This document shows, piece by piece, positions 1 through 8,244 of a stretch of DNA of 28,670 bases. The translations under genes were made by a program, and so were the position numbers. The DNA lies in IMG/VR virus record IMGVR_UViG_3300003410_000020, positions 7,141 through 35,810 of that record; one strand, given 5' to 3'. Under the pieces are notes generated by a model. The model had not been told where the DNA came from and did no database searches. It saw only the letters and a program-made list of their open reading frames with translations. Position 1 is the first letter of the stretch. Each line of letters starts with the position of its first letter. This DNA comes from a virus.

Positions 1-635
1 ATGTTTCAGATCTTGGAAATGGAATTTTGGTTTATCACAATGTTCTTAAGCCAAGTCTTAATATCATTGATAGGCTAGAAGAGGTTGTATCAAATCCAGA
101 AAACCCATATAGCTATGCTGAAGCTATGGTTGGGTACGGAATGAAAATGCCAGAGTATCGAGATTGTCTAGACTTGAAGTTTAAAAAAACAGATATTCAA
201 GACGATGAGTCCCCCGCGTCACTAAAACTACAGTCTTTGTGGGAAGATGTACATTTTGCTAAACTGCAGGCAGTTAAAGACTACACAAAAAGGTTTAATG
301 TTGGTGAGCTTAGATACTGGGAAGCGTTAAACTTTGTAAAATATGGACCTGGACAGCACTTCCAGGAACACACAGACCATGGATTTTCTTATAACTGTGT
401 TGTGTCTTTAGTTGGATACGTGAATGATGATTATGATGGTGGTGAGATATTTTTTAGAGCACAGGGTTTAAAGATTAAGCCAAAGGCTGGAGATCTTTTT
501 GTTTTTCCTTCTAACTTTATGTATCCTCACAGAGCCATGCCAGTACATGGTGGCACCAAGTACTCTATTGTAACAATGCTAGATTATTCAAAAAAGTATC
601 ACGATCAAAGCTTTTATGAAGAAAGCGGAGAGTAG
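1..635 (+). CDS. Prolyl-4-hydroxylase-like 2OG-Fe(II) oxygenase, 5' end outside the window
   Basis: A non-haem iron dioxygenase of the prolyl-4-hydroxylase alpha-subunit class (P4Hc / 2OG-FeII_Oxy type). The frame (codons starting at base 3) is open to the window edge and already reads as protein (DLGNGILVYHNVL). The TTG at 27 is therefore probably not the start and the gene is 5'-truncated here. Counting from that TTG, the metal ligands are H115-T-D117 and H168. K178 is the basic residue expected to bind the 2-oxoglutarate C5 carboxylate, so this copy uses Lys as in collagen P4H where most neighbours use Arg. The family signatures NDDYDGGEIFF and KPKAGDLFVFPS are present. It is the first of ten such genes. 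The substrate is not shown by the sequence. Confidence 0.9.
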   Translation, partial: VSDLGNGILVYHNVLKPSLNIIDRLEEVVSNPENPYSYAEAMVGYGMKMPEYRDCLDLKFKKTDIQDDESPASLKLQSLWEDVHFAKLQAVKDYTKRFNVGELRYWEALNFVKYGPGQHFQEHTDHGFSYNCVVSLVGYVNDDYDGGEIFFRAQGLKIKPKAGDLFVFPSNFMYPHRAMPVHGGTKYSIVTMLDYSKKYHDQSFYEESGE

Positions 636-638
636 CTG

Positions 639-1361
639 TTGTCAAAAGTTAACGTTTATACTGGAGGAGAGTATGCAAAATTAGACCAGCTCCCCTTGCA
701 AAGAGACTGGATGGACATCACCTTTGATAGACACGCCTATCAGTGCTTTCCTGTTTCTTTGTCTAACAGGATTGGATGGGGGGTTTCTTACCCAGAAGAC
801 ATTGCTTTTGTTTGGGACGGGGTCAATGACAGCACAGCAGATCATGTTAAGATTTTATCTGGAGAAAAGTATTTGCATACTGGTAGAGGTAATCGCACTA
901 TCAGCTTTAACACAGACCTAACCTTTTACCTAGAAAGTGGAGAAGACTGGTCTATATTGACAATGCCAGCACCCAATTACTTTATTCGTGGAGCGCAGTG
1001 TATTACCACAGTTATTAGCCCTACAGCTTTGCAGGGAGAGATTCCAATAGCCTGGATGATTACAGAGCCAAACGTTGAAATTACTATTCCTGCTGGCACA
1101 CCGATTGCTTCTTTAGTTCCAATTTCCCTTTCTGAAATACAGAATTATCCTGTTTCTGTTAAAAACGGCAAGCCTCCTTACGAAGACGATAGCTGGAACG
1201 AAAAAATGAGGGCACGCGGAGACAAGAGTCAAGAGTTAAATATGTCTGGAAAGTGGACACATTTTTATAGAGATGCTGTAGACCACTTAGGAAACGCTAT
1301 GGGCGGACATGAAGCCAAAAAAATAGTAATGAAGGTAGATTATGAGTTCGAACAAGATTAA
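639..1361 (+). CDS. DUF6065-like protein of unknown function
   Basis: A 240-residue soluble protein starting at TTG 639, three bases after the previous stop. GGAG at 627-630 is a plausible ribosome binding site. The first half contains HAYQCFPVSLSNRIGWG followed by a Pro-Asp-Ile strand and WDG. The second half has IPAGTPIASLVPISL. From memory this resembles the DUF6065 family, which has no known activity. It is related to the next gene: both share a C-x-P-V...G-x-G...P-x-D-[IL]-x-F core and a GTP-[IF]-x(3)-[IV]-V-P strand. The pattern of short beta strands suggests a jelly-roll or cupin-like fold, but no metal-binding HxD/HxH motif is visible. It lies inside the oxygenase operon and probably works in the same process. 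Confidence 0.8.
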   Translation: MSKVNVYTGGEYAKLDQLPLQRDWMDITFDRHAYQCFPVSLSNRIGWGVSYPEDIAFVWDGVNDSTADHVKILSGEKYLHTGRGNRTISFNTDLTFYLESGEDWSILTMPAPNYFIRGAQCITTVISPTALQGEIPIAWMITEPNVEITIPAGTPIASLVPISLSEIQNYPVSVKNGKPPYEDDSWNEKMRARGDKSQELNMSGKWTHFYRDAVDHLGNAMGGHEAKKIVMKVDYEFEQD

Positions 1362-2076
1362 GTTTATTGCCGACTCTTATGCGGTGGATCCCAAAGACAA
1401 TGCAACAGATCCAGGGCCAATTGTAAAGACTATCCCTGAGTGGTATAAGCAAGCAGATAGGTACTATAAAGATCCTTCTGGTGAAAACTATAAAGACCAG
1501 GATGGCAACAATATCCACAGCTGGAAGTCTTGCCCAGTAGTGTATGACGGCATGGGGACTGGATATGCCTTTAAGACACCCTGCGACTTAGTTTTTACTA
1601 GAGATGACAAAGGTATCCCTCACGTACAGATTGCAGATGAAAGATTCCCAAACTTTGTACAGGAAAGACCTCCGATGCCAGGCTTCCGCGTCCCCTGGGG
1701 CTATGATCAATTTCATTTTGCGTGGTATGGAGAGTGGGCGGTAGAGTTGCCAAAGGGCTATAGCGCACTTTACATACAGCCTATGAACAGGTATGAGCTA
1801 CCTTTTGAAACAACTAGTGGAATTATTGATAGTGATACCGTCAATTTGTTTGGCACGGTTCCATTTTTTATTGCTAAAGATTTTTCTGGGGTATTGCCCA
1901 AAGGCACACCATTTTTGCAAATAGTCCCATTTAAAAGAGAAAACTGGAAGTCCTCTTACGAGTACCCAGATCATATGAAAATTTATAATGACAATATGGC
2001 CAATATTGAAAAATATCGCACCCCTAAAGGTGGCGTATATCTTAATAGTGTTTGGGAAAGAAGAAAGTACGAATAG
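1342..2076 (+). CDS. DUF6065-like protein of unknown function, relative of the upstream gene
   Basis: A 244-residue protein whose ATG overlaps the end of the preceding gene by 20 bases, suggesting translational coupling. AAGGT at 1334-1338 may serve as a weak ribosome binding site. The N-terminus (IVKTIPEWYKQADRYY) resembles proteins found beside phage oxygenases. The core has KSCPVVYDGMGTGYAF, then PCDLVFTRDD, YSALYIQPMNRYELPF and LPKGTPFLQIVPF. These line up with the neighbour's CFPV, PEDIAFVWD and IPAGTPIASLVPI. It appears to be a beta-rich single-domain protein with no signal peptide or membrane segment. No catalytic motif was recognised. The pair may be ancient paralogues. Confidence 0.8.
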   Translation: MSSNKIKFIADSYAVDPKDNATDPGPIVKTIPEWYKQADRYYKDPSGENYKDQDGNNIHSWKSCPVVYDGMGTGYAFKTPCDLVFTRDDKGIPHVQIADERFPNFVQERPPMPGFRVPWGYDQFHFAWYGEWAVELPKGYSALYIQPMNRYELPFETTSGIIDSDTVNLFGTVPFFIAKDFSGVLPKGTPFLQIVPFKRENWKSSYEYPDHMKIYNDNMANIEKYRTPKGGVYLNSVWERRKYE

Positions 2077-2085
2077 GCTCTGTGG

Positions 2086-2091
2086 TAATAT
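2086..2091 (+). promoter_or_regulatory. -10 box of a leaderless promoter (TAATAT)
   Basis: TAATAT is followed by six bases (AGTAAT) and then the ATG at 2098. There is no Shine-Dalgarno, so transcription would begin at or next to the start codon. No convincing -35 was seen. It belongs to the recurrent -10/ATG arrangement in this window. Confidence 0.5.
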
Positions 2092-2097
2092 AGTAAT

Positions 2098-2820
2098 ATG
2101 AACAAAAAGTATAACATTAATCCAAATGATGGCAAAGAGCTGTTTGAGCATGAGTTTTACCAAGGGGCAGACCCCAAGTCTATTACCCCCTCTGGGTATT
2201 TTGGATCGTCAAAAGATAATATTGTAGAGGTAGAAAACTTTTTAACTCCATCAGAGATTATATACTTGTCAAACTTTATGAAGAGTAATAAAAGCTGGGA
2301 CTATACGGAAAGCCGTTGGGATGAAGACGGCACAATGATATACGATGCATCATATTGGGAAAATCGTGTAGCCACCTGGAACACCCTTGAAAAAGCAAAT
2401 CCAGACGTCCTGATGGTTATTGCAAATGCAATATTAAGAATGAAGCCTGTAGTTGAAAAATTTTTTAATGTAACTGCTTTCCCGACTAAGCCTGCTCTTG
2501 TAAGGTGGACTCCTGGTACTTTTCAGATTCCCCACGCAGATAAAGAGCTGCACGTAGGTGATGATGCTGGAAAACCTAACGCCTTCCCCTGGTACGATTT
2601 AGCAGGATTGTTTTATCTTAATGATGAGTATGAGGGAGGAGAGCTGTTCTTCCCAAATCAAGGTGTTCAGTTTAAGCCAAAGGTTGGCGCCGCTTACTTC
2701 TTCCCAGGAGACATGAACTATATTCATGGAATCACAGAGATCACCTCTGGAGAAAGATACACCGTTCCATTTTTCTGGACAATAACAAAGCTAGGAGAGT
2801 TTGATGCCAAGTATAGTTAG
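2098..2820 (+). CDS. Prolyl-4-hydroxylase-like 2OG-Fe(II) oxygenase
   Basis: A 240-residue single-domain oxygenase. The variable N-terminal part is helical, and NIVEVENFLTPSE (residues 41-53) is the usual entry to the P4H domain. Metal ligands are H146-A-D148 and H210. R220, ten residues after the distal His, should bind 2-oxoglutarate. LNDEYEGGELFFP and KPKVGAAYFFPG are the double-stranded beta-helix strands. The ending HGITEITSGERY is shared with the genes at 4640, 6246 and 8277, so these form a subgroup. It starts at ATG 2098, directly after a -10 box, probably as a leaderless message. The stop overlaps the next gene's start region. All key residues are intact, so an active enzyme is expected. 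The substrate is unknown. Confidence 0.92.
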   Translation: MNKKYNINPNDGKELFEHEFYQGADPKSITPSGYFGSSKDNIVEVENFLTPSEIIYLSNFMKSNKSWDYTESRWDEDGTMIYDASYWENRVATWNTLEKANPDVLMVIANAILRMKPVVEKFFNVTAFPTKPALVRWTPGTFQIPHADKELHVGDDAGKPNAFPWYDLAGLFYLNDEYEGGELFFPNQGVQFKPKVGAAYFFPGDMNYIHGITEITSGERYTVPFFWTITKLGEFDAKYS

Positions 2821-3751
2821 GGGTGGAGATGGCTGGGGTCAGAATGCTGTATCTCCAGATGTCCTAGACAAAGTTGAGTTTAAAGAGTTTTATCCCAAAA
2901 TTCATATTTACAAAAACCTTTTGCCAAGTGCAGACAGGCTGGTAGAGATTTTAAAAGAGTCTGGACAAGACAGGGCAGCCTCATATTACTTCAACATGTG
3001 GGATAAGTGGCACGTGTTTGGTGAAACTATTGGCGGAGTTAATTTTAATCCGATTTACCCAGAGCTAGTTGACGAAGAAAAGAAGGCTGCAGAAGAGGTT
3101 ATCGTAAGAGAAATAGAAGCTGCCTTTGCAAAAGCTACTCAACACTACATGCGTCATTATGGAGTTGTCAAGGGCGACGACTGGACTACAATGGGGCCAT
3201 CGATTTGTAAGTACGATTCAGAACTGGAGCACTGCGGAATTGATTACTTAAGTATGAAATACCACACAGATTATGATTACATTCGGGGAGATGAGCCAGG
3301 AGATAAGTTTGCAATCACTTGTACAATGTATCTTAATGATAGCTATGAGGGTGGAGAGATGTGGTTTGCTTTAGGGCATCAGCAAGATTCTTTTGGAGAG
3401 GAGCCACTGCCTGACGAAGATATTAACATCTACAAGCCAGCTGCTGGCGATATTTTAGTGTTTCCCTCGGGGCACCCAGATGTTCTCTCAGAAGACAGCA
3501 CATACTTTCATGGTGTAAGTAGAACGTGGAAGTCTGAAGAAAAGACAGACAACAAGTATTTTATCCGCTCATATTACTTAATCCCATTTGAGGGCACACC
3601 AGAGTGGCTAGAGGGCCAAGAGAAGTACGGAGAAGACGCCTGGGAGCGTATGGAGACCGAAAGAATCAAGGCCCGTGTAAAGACACACCAAGAGTTGCAG
3701 ATTTTAAAGACAAGGACTGCCGCTAGCGATAAAGAGTGTGGAATGTACTGA
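2804..3751 (+). CDS. Long 2OG-Fe(II) oxygenase (P4H-like), first of a paralogue pair
   Basis: A 315-residue oxygenase. I chose ATG 2804 over the in-frame TTG at 2801 because AGGAGAG at 2793-2799 sits at good spacing. It overlaps the end of the previous gene by 17 bases. Metal ligands are H154-T-D156 and H236, an 82-residue gap compared with 53-68 in the compact copies, caused by an acidic insertion after the GGEMWF strand. K251 (or R255) is the likely 2-oxoglutarate contact. It matches the next gene throughout: CTMYLND-[SD]-Y-[ED]-GGEM, FPSG-x-PD, YFH-x-V, and a C-terminal EG...YGE-[DE]-x-W tail. The pair is therefore a tandem duplication. The substrate is unknown. Confidence 0.9.
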   Translation: MPSIVRGGDGWGQNAVSPDVLDKVEFKEFYPKIHIYKNLLPSADRLVEILKESGQDRAASYYFNMWDKWHVFGETIGGVNFNPIYPELVDEEKKAAEEVIVREIEAAFAKATQHYMRHYGVVKGDDWTTMGPSICKYDSELEHCGIDYLSMKYHTDYDYIRGDEPGDKFAITCTMYLNDSYEGGEMWFALGHQQDSFGEEPLPDEDINIYKPAAGDILVFPSGHPDVLSEDSTYFHGVSRTWKSEEKTDNKYFIRSYYLIPFEGTPEWLEGQEKYGEDAWERMETERIKARVKTHQELQILKTRTAASDKECGMY

Positions 3752-4671
3752 TGGATAGCAAAATTGAATTTTACGATATTCCTGGAGCCCCCTTGGCTAG
3801 GGTGTATACAAATCTTTTGCCCAACGTTTCAAAGCTTATGGATCTTTTAAAAGACTCAGAAAAAAATCCAGGTAAATATTCTAGGTTTAAGGATTGGCAA
3901 GTTTGGAACGATCTTGGCACAATGGTTCCAGCTGGGATCCCTCCGGAATTTTCTTTACTAGATGCCTATGGCGACGGAAAAGATTTTTTTGCAAAAACTG
4001 AAAAAAACCTGGAAACAGAGCTTCTTTTTGAGGTTTATAAAGCATACTATTTAAGTGTAGAGCATTATATGCAAGATAAAAACATTCCAAAAAACATAAA
4101 GACTCATCCAGACGGACCATCTTTTTATAAGTACGATCACACCTTGCCAGCACCAACACCTAATACCCCAGAGTATAACATGAACTATCATACAGATTTT
4201 GCATTTTCTTTAAAAAACAATCCAGGGAAAAAGTCTATAGTCACTTGCACAATGTACTTAAACGATGACTATGATGGAGGAGAGATGGTCTTTAATTTAG
4301 AGCCAAGACTTTCTAGGCCCTACTACAAAAGGTCGGAACAGTTTTCTGAAGACGAGACTTATATTTCCGGTAGAGTTGTTTACAGGCCAAAAGCTGGGGA
4401 TGTTGTTGTTTTCCCTTCAGGCAATCCAGACTACCTATCTGATGATGGTTTTTATTTTCACTGTGTAAATAGGGTAACTAATGGAGATAAATATTTCTTA
4501 AGCATCTTTAATTCTTACATTTATGAAGGATCAAAAGAATATCAGGAAGGCTTAGAAGAGTATGGAGAAGAGCTATGGACTTGGCTAGAAAAAAAACGGA
4601 CCTATAATGCAGGATTCAAGAAGAAGGCGGTATCACTAGATGACCCAGGCAGAGAACTCCCAAGTACCTAA
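3751..4671 (+). CDS. Long 2OG-Fe(II) oxygenase (P4H-like), second of the pair
   Basis: A 306-residue paralogue of the gene before it. ATG 3751 overlaps the upstream TGA by one base (TGATG), a re-initiation arrangement with little Shine-Dalgarno. The in-frame GTG at 3736 is less likely. Metal ligands are H147-T-D149 and H237, with K247 ten residues later as the 2-oxoglutarate contact. The 90-residue gap between the ligand blocks again reflects an inserted arm after GGEMVFNL. The C-terminal region (EGSKEYQEGLEEYGEELW) is shared only with its partner and may be a distinct interaction element. It is soluble, without a signal peptide. The function beyond hydroxylation is not evident. Confidence 0.9.
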   Translation: MDSKIEFYDIPGAPLARVYTNLLPNVSKLMDLLKDSEKNPGKYSRFKDWQVWNDLGTMVPAGIPPEFSLLDAYGDGKDFFAKTEKNLETELLFEVYKAYYLSVEHYMQDKNIPKNIKTHPDGPSFYKYDHTLPAPTPNTPEYNMNYHTDFAFSLKNNPGKKSIVTCTMYLNDDYDGGEMVFNLEPRLSRPYYKRSEQFSEDETYISGRVVYRPKAGDVVVFPSGNPDYLSDDGFYFHCVNRVTNGDKYFLSIFNSYIYEGSKEYQEGLEEYGEELWTWLEKKRTYNAGFKKKAVSLDDPGRELPST

Positions 4672-5278
4672 GCTTGACCCAGCATCTTTTATCTTTTTTA
4701 AAGATGAGCAAATTCTAGATGGGAAAGGTCAGCTAGGAGTTGATCGCAACAGGATTGTAGAAGTGCCCAGCTTCGTTTCAGAAGAGATGGCCACTAGAAT
4801 GGTTGACTATTTCAAAGAGGAAGACAGGTGGGGAGAGACTGCGTTTAATGGATCTCACGGTGCACCAGTTCAAGCTGGGCTAGTTAGCCCTAGCCAGTTT
4901 GGTTTGGCAGATACTGTATTCATGGACGTTAACTCAAAGCTAGAGGAAGCTGTTACCGCAGTATACGGTAAGACAGTTACTCCATCATCAATCCATGCAC
5001 AAAAGTGGGACGTAGGCTCTTCTGCAAACCCCCATTCTGACAACTCAGATTTTGACGGGAATCCAACCAAAGGGTTTGATAATTTAAAGTATGTTGGCAT
5101 CCTGTATCTTAATAGTGACTATGAGGGGGGAGACCTTTACTTCCCAGAACATAAAATTTCTATTCATCCAAACTCTGGATCTATGTATATATTTAGTGGA
5201 GGGGTAGAAAATATTCACGGTGTAACAGAAATTACCTCTGGTACTAGGTACTCAATTGTTTCTTTTTGGAATTTTTAG
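4640..5278 (+). CDS. Prolyl-4-hydroxylase-like 2OG-Fe(II) oxygenase
   Basis: A 212-residue compact oxygenase overlapping the previous gene by 32 bases. The purine-rich AAGAAGGCGG at 4621-4630 is the probable ribosome binding site for ATG 4640. Metal ligands are H132-S-D134 and H193, with R203 as the 2-oxoglutarate contact. GILYLNSDYEGGDLYFPEH and HGVTEITSGTRYSIVSFW are textbook P4H-domain strands. It is closest in pattern to the gene at 6246: both have PHSDxS, YEGGxxYFP and a C-terminal FW. The protein stops right after the last core strand, so it is a minimal catalytic domain with an 80-residue N-terminal lead. Confidence 0.92.
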   Translation: MTQAENSQVPKLDPASFIFFKDEQILDGKGQLGVDRNRIVEVPSFVSEEMATRMVDYFKEEDRWGETAFNGSHGAPVQAGLVSPSQFGLADTVFMDVNSKLEEAVTAVYGKTVTPSSIHAQKWDVGSSANPHSDNSDFDGNPTKGFDNLKYVGILYLNSDYEGGDLYFPEHKISIHPNSGSMYIFSGGVENIHGVTEITSGTRYSIVSFWNF

Positions 5279-5285
5279 GAGAAAT

Positions 5286-6221
5286 ATGGAAATCAATGTT
5301 GTAAATGTATCCGGTAACGCTAATGATTATTTACAAGAAATATCAGATATTTATAAAGAGTTCGGGATAGTTGTAATTCGCGGATTAAGCTTTGATAAAG
5401 ACAGGCAAGAGTACAACAAAATTTATCCAAACAACCAACACCATTATGACGTAGCCACTACTGCAAGTGAACAGTTTGATCTAGTGAAAAAGCTAGGAGA
5501 TATTCTTGGGTGGAGTCCTAACAGCGAAGTTGATTCTTGGGATGATATCATTGTTGAAAATCATTCAAGAATGGATTTGTCTGGCTTCTCGTCAGAAGAC
5601 ATAATAATCTGCTGGCACCTGGAGCACGTTGATTACGACATGTATGACCCACTGTTGGCCTCAGTTTGGACTATGTGGCACTGCGATTTAGATAAGGATG
5701 GAAAAGCTGGAAACACTTGGTTTGTCGATTCCGAGATGGTGTATAAAGAATTAAGCAAAAAAGATCAGCAGTTTTTGTCTAAATGCTTTTTGCAATGGTA
5801 CGACATAGATGGCTCCGGACCCCACCAAGCAAAAGCAGTAGTTCCTCACTGGCTTACAAACAATAACATAATTAGGATAGAGCTTACTCCAGGCTTAGAC
5901 TTAGAACTACTTGAATTTGATGGAAGGTCACCAACAAACCAGGAGGCTCAAGAGTTTAAAATAGTTTTTTCTAAGGTTATGAACATTATTGAAAATAATA
6001 AAAAAATAAGACTAGTTCACCGTTGGCAAAAAGATGACATCGTCATTCCAGATTTACAGAGAATGGCTCACACTGTTACTGGTGGGTTTAGTTCAAAAGA
6101 TAGAATCTTTACCAACTTTTTTACTTACCTTAAAGATCCTAGAAAGCTAAAAGAAGAAGAAAAGCCACTAATTTGGAGAAAAGATTGGACAGAAAAAGTT
6201 TTTGGTAATCAAAATCTTTGA
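5286..6221 (+). CDS. TauD/TfdA-like (clavaminate synthase-type) 2OG-Fe(II) dioxygenase
   Basis: A 311-residue protein of a different 2OG-dioxygenase branch from its neighbours. ATG 5286 is preceded by AGGAG at 5277-5281 overlapping the upstream stop, so upstream in-frame codons are not needed. IYKEFGIVVIRGL (residues 22-34) is the N-terminal TauD-family strand. The proximal ligands are H111-L-E113, a Glu as in clavaminate synthase rather than the usual Asp. HRWQKDDIVIPDLQRMAH carries the distal H262, and R273 is the likely 2-oxoglutarate contact. The strand pair W-H-x-E...LASVWTMWH supports the fold. This family acts on free amino acids, small acids or carrier-bound amino acids, so it may not share a substrate with the P4H-like set. 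Confidence 0.82.
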   Translation: MEINVVNVSGNANDYLQEISDIYKEFGIVVIRGLSFDKDRQEYNKIYPNNQHHYDVATTASEQFDLVKKLGDILGWSPNSEVDSWDDIIVENHSRMDLSGFSSEDIIICWHLEHVDYDMYDPLLASVWTMWHCDLDKDGKAGNTWFVDSEMVYKELSKKDQQFLSKCFLQWYDIDGSGPHQAKAVVPHWLTNNNIIRIELTPGLDLELLEFDGRSPTNQEAQEFKIVFSKVMNIIENNKKIRLVHRWQKDDIVIPDLQRMAHTVTGGFSSKDRIFTNFFTYLKDPRKLKEEEKPLIWRKDWTEKVFGNQNL

Positions 6222-6227
6222 TATACT
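6222..6227 (+). promoter_or_regulatory. -10 box (TATACT) upstream of the oxygenase at 6246
   Basis: TATACT begins directly after the upstream TGA. Here a short leader follows, with GAAAGG at 6235-6240 five bases before ATG 6246, so this gene would have a conventional ribosome binding site. No clear -35. Confidence 0.45.
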
Positions 6228-6245
6228 TGTATCTGAAAGGTATTT

Positions 6246-6953
6246 ATGAAAACAGTTTATCACCACCCGCAGATTGCCGAGATCAAAGGCTTTTTTGATG
6301 AGCAGTATTGTCTAGACGTCATTGAATTTATGGACGGCAATGATGACGATGGCGATAACTGGAACCCTATTTGCTTCCCCAGCGTCCTAGGTGTTAATGT
6401 AGGTGAGCCTAAGGCCACAGATAAAATTTCTGTTGAAGACATGGGCAAGATTAGAGACAAGATGCACCTTGCCGTTCAAGAGGTCATGAATAAGGCCGTT
6501 AAGAACGTAACTATGAGTGGCCACAAATACCCTAAAGGATCCTATGCAGCCCCTCACTCTGACAGCTCAGAGCTTGATGGAACCCCCAACGCATGGCAAA
6601 TGAACAAATATGCATGCATTCTTTATCTTAACGCAAATTATGAAGGTGGAGCAATCTACTTCCCACAGCACGATCTAGACGTACATCCAGAAGCTGGAAG
6701 CCTTCTAGTGTTCGAGGGCAGCCACGATTTTCTTCACGGAGTAAGAGAGATTACTGACGGAGATAGGTTTACTATCCTTGCATTCTGGGATGATGCAGAT
6801 GCCATATATGACAAAGAGTTTTTGGATGAAAAGGTAGAGCTTCAAAGAACAGCCTTGGACTACGTAGAATCAAGCCATGACTACGGAGAGTATAACGGAA
6901 GAACTTTTGGGAAACAAAAGCCAGAAGACCTTTACTCAATTCTCAAGGACTAG
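6246..6953 (+). CDS. Prolyl-4-hydroxylase-like 2OG-Fe(II) oxygenase
   Basis: A 235-residue oxygenase with a very short N-terminal lead: the P4H entry strand starts at residue 9. It also has a C-terminal extension of about 50 residues that its relatives lack. Metal ligands are H104-S-D106 and H164, with R174 as the 2-oxoglutarate contact. CILYLNANYEGGAIYFPQHD and HGVREITDGDRFTILAFW are the core strands. ATG 6246 follows GAAAGG with five-base spacing. Its 3' end runs into a convergent gene: the last 11 bases overlap the minus-strand oxygenase, leaving no room for a terminator. The extension (residues 183-235) is charged and possibly a protein-interaction tail. Confidence 0.92.
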   Translation: MKTVYHHPQIAEIKGFFDEQYCLDVIEFMDGNDDDGDNWNPICFPSVLGVNVGEPKATDKISVEDMGKIRDKMHLAVQEVMNKAVKNVTMSGHKYPKGSYAAPHSDSSELDGTPNAWQMNKYACILYLNANYEGGAIYFPQHDLDVHPEAGSLLVFEGSHDFLHGVREITDGDRFTILAFWDDADAIYDKEFLDEKVELQRTALDYVESSHDYGEYNGRTFGKQKPEDLYSILKD

Positions 6954-7599
6954 ATCGATTACCCTCAGCATTAGATATATGTCTAACAAAAGTAGGCAGT
7001 GCGTATCTCTGGGGTCCGTCCCCAGGAGCATTTACCCCGTGTTTGTACTGTTCGCCATCTGGGAAAATTATAATAGAGTTCGCTGGTGGCTTAACTTTTA
7101 AGTCAATATTGGGAAAAAACAACTCTCCATTAGAGTAGTCATCATTTAAATATCCAATAACTGCGTATAGAATCTCTGGGTCGCCATCACTATCGATGTG
7201 AGCTTTTAATTCAGATCCAGAGTATTGCCTTTGTATTGTGTCAATCCAGCCATACCATAAATCTTTATTGAAATCAAAAAGTTTTGAAATTCTTTTATTT
7301 AGACTCTCCGTGTATTCCCTAGGTATTTGTATTGCCTTATCGCTCCAGTCATAGGTATATTCCATAAGTCCTTCTGCAATTAGATTTTCAATATCTACTC
7401 TTCCATACTTCCTTCTTGCAAGCTCCACCTGACTGTCTTTATAATCTTTTTCCCAATCTTCCTGTGTCGCTTTTTCTATAATTTCCCACAGGGGGTCGGT
7501 ATCAGATTTTTCAAGAAAGTCATAAATTAAAATAATTCCATCGTAAATTTCCAGGTAGCTATAGCCTAAGCTTTCAACATGTTCGGCTATTTCTTTCAT
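6943..7599 (-). CDS. 2OG-Fe(II) oxygenase (P4H-like), second gene of a minus-strand paralogue pair
   Basis: A 218-residue oxygenase. Its ATG overlaps the TGA of the upstream minus-strand gene (ATGA at 7599-7596), so the two are translationally coupled. Metal ligands are H134-I-D136 and H187, with R198 as the 2-oxoglutarate contact. The sequence before the ligands, TIQRQYSGSELKAH, is a substrate-side signature shared only with its partner. The shared block KYGR-x-DIENL at residues 65-73 marks the duplication. YLNDDYSNGELFFPN has Ser-Asn where the others have Glu/Asp-Gly. The last 11 bases overlap the converging gene on the plus strand. Confidence 0.92.
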   Translation of the reverse strand: MKEIAEHVESLGYSYLEIYDGIILIYDFLEKSDTDPLWEIIEKATQEDWEKDYKDSQVELARRKYGRVDIENLIAEGLMEYTYDWSDKAIQIPREYTESLNKRISKLFDFNKDLWYGWIDTIQRQYSGSELKAHIDSDGDPEILYAVIGYLNDDYSNGELFFPNIDLKVKPPANSIIIFPDGEQYKHGVNAPGDGPQRYALPTFVRHISNAEGNRSSP

Positions 7600-8231
7600 G
7601 CCGACCCTGCCTTTCTTACAAAGGATGGGAGAACATACCTAAGCGGCCCTTCTCCAGGAGCCTTTACTCCATGTAGATAGTCCTCGCCACTGGGGAAGAT
7701 AATTAACGACCTTGCTGCAGGCTTAATCTCAATACCTAGATTAGAAAAGAATAGCTCCCCTTCAGTGTAGTCATCATTGACATACATAATTACGGCATAT
7801 TCTATTAGTGGGTCGGCATGGTTATCAACATGCTCAGTAAGCTGTGCTCCAGAATACTGTCTCTGGATTGTCCCAGCACCATCGAATATAAGATTTTTAT
7901 CAAAACTAAAGATCTTTTGAATTCTTGCACTAAGTGTTTCAGATGTTTCAAAGTTTAATCCAAGGTTTTTATCAACCCAGTGATAAGTAATTTCTATTAG
8001 CTCTTCTTCCAGCAGATTTTCTATGTCTCTTCTTCCATACTTTCTTTCAGCAAGATCAGCAACACCATCCATATAATGCTTTTCCCAATCCTTTTCACTA
8101 GACTCCCCTATTTGATTCATTACAGAGATAACTTCTGAGTCATTCAAAAAATTATTTACTAAGAAAATGTTTTTTTCAATTTTATCAAAGCTGTACCCCA
8201 AACTGAGCAAAGATTTTTCTAAAGCATTCAT
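7596..8231 (-). CDS. 2OG-Fe(II) oxygenase (P4H-like), first gene of the minus-strand pair
   Basis: A 211-residue oxygenase aligned with its downstream partner over the whole length and with identical residue numbering. H134-V-D136 and H187 bind iron, and R198 binds 2-oxoglutarate. Shared signatures are LGYS at the N-terminus, KYGRRDIENL, TIQRQYSGAQL, YVNDDY-x-x-GELFF, and HGV-x-APG-x-GP-x-RY near the end. The last replaces the EITSG motif of the plus-strand genes, so these two probably recognise something different. Start ATG 8231-8229 lies seven bases after TATTAT on the minus strand with no Shine-Dalgarno, implying a leaderless message. Confidence 0.92.
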   Translation of the reverse strand: MNALEKSLLSLGYSFDKIEKNIFLVNNFLNDSEVISVMNQIGESSEKDWEKHYMDGVADLAERKYGRRDIENLLEEELIEITYHWVDKNLGLNFETSETLSARIQKIFSFDKNLIFDGAGTIQRQYSGAQLTEHVDNHADPLIEYAVIMYVNDDYTEGELFFSNLGIEIKPAARSLIIFPSGEDYLHGVKAPGEGPLRYVLPSFVRKAGSA

Positions 8232-8238
8232 ATATAAG

Positions 8239-8244
8239 ATAATA
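8239..8244 (-). promoter_or_regulatory. -10 box of a leaderless minus-strand promoter (TATTAT)
   Basis: On the minus strand TATTAT is followed by seven bases (CTTATAT) and the ATG at 8231. It is the divergent partner of the -10 box at 8264 within a 45-base gap between start codons. Confidence 0.6.

Noticed and set aside
27-29. TTG at 27 as the start of the first oxygenase
   Set aside because: The frame is open to the window edge and upstream codons already resemble the P4H lead-in, so the true start is probably outside the window.
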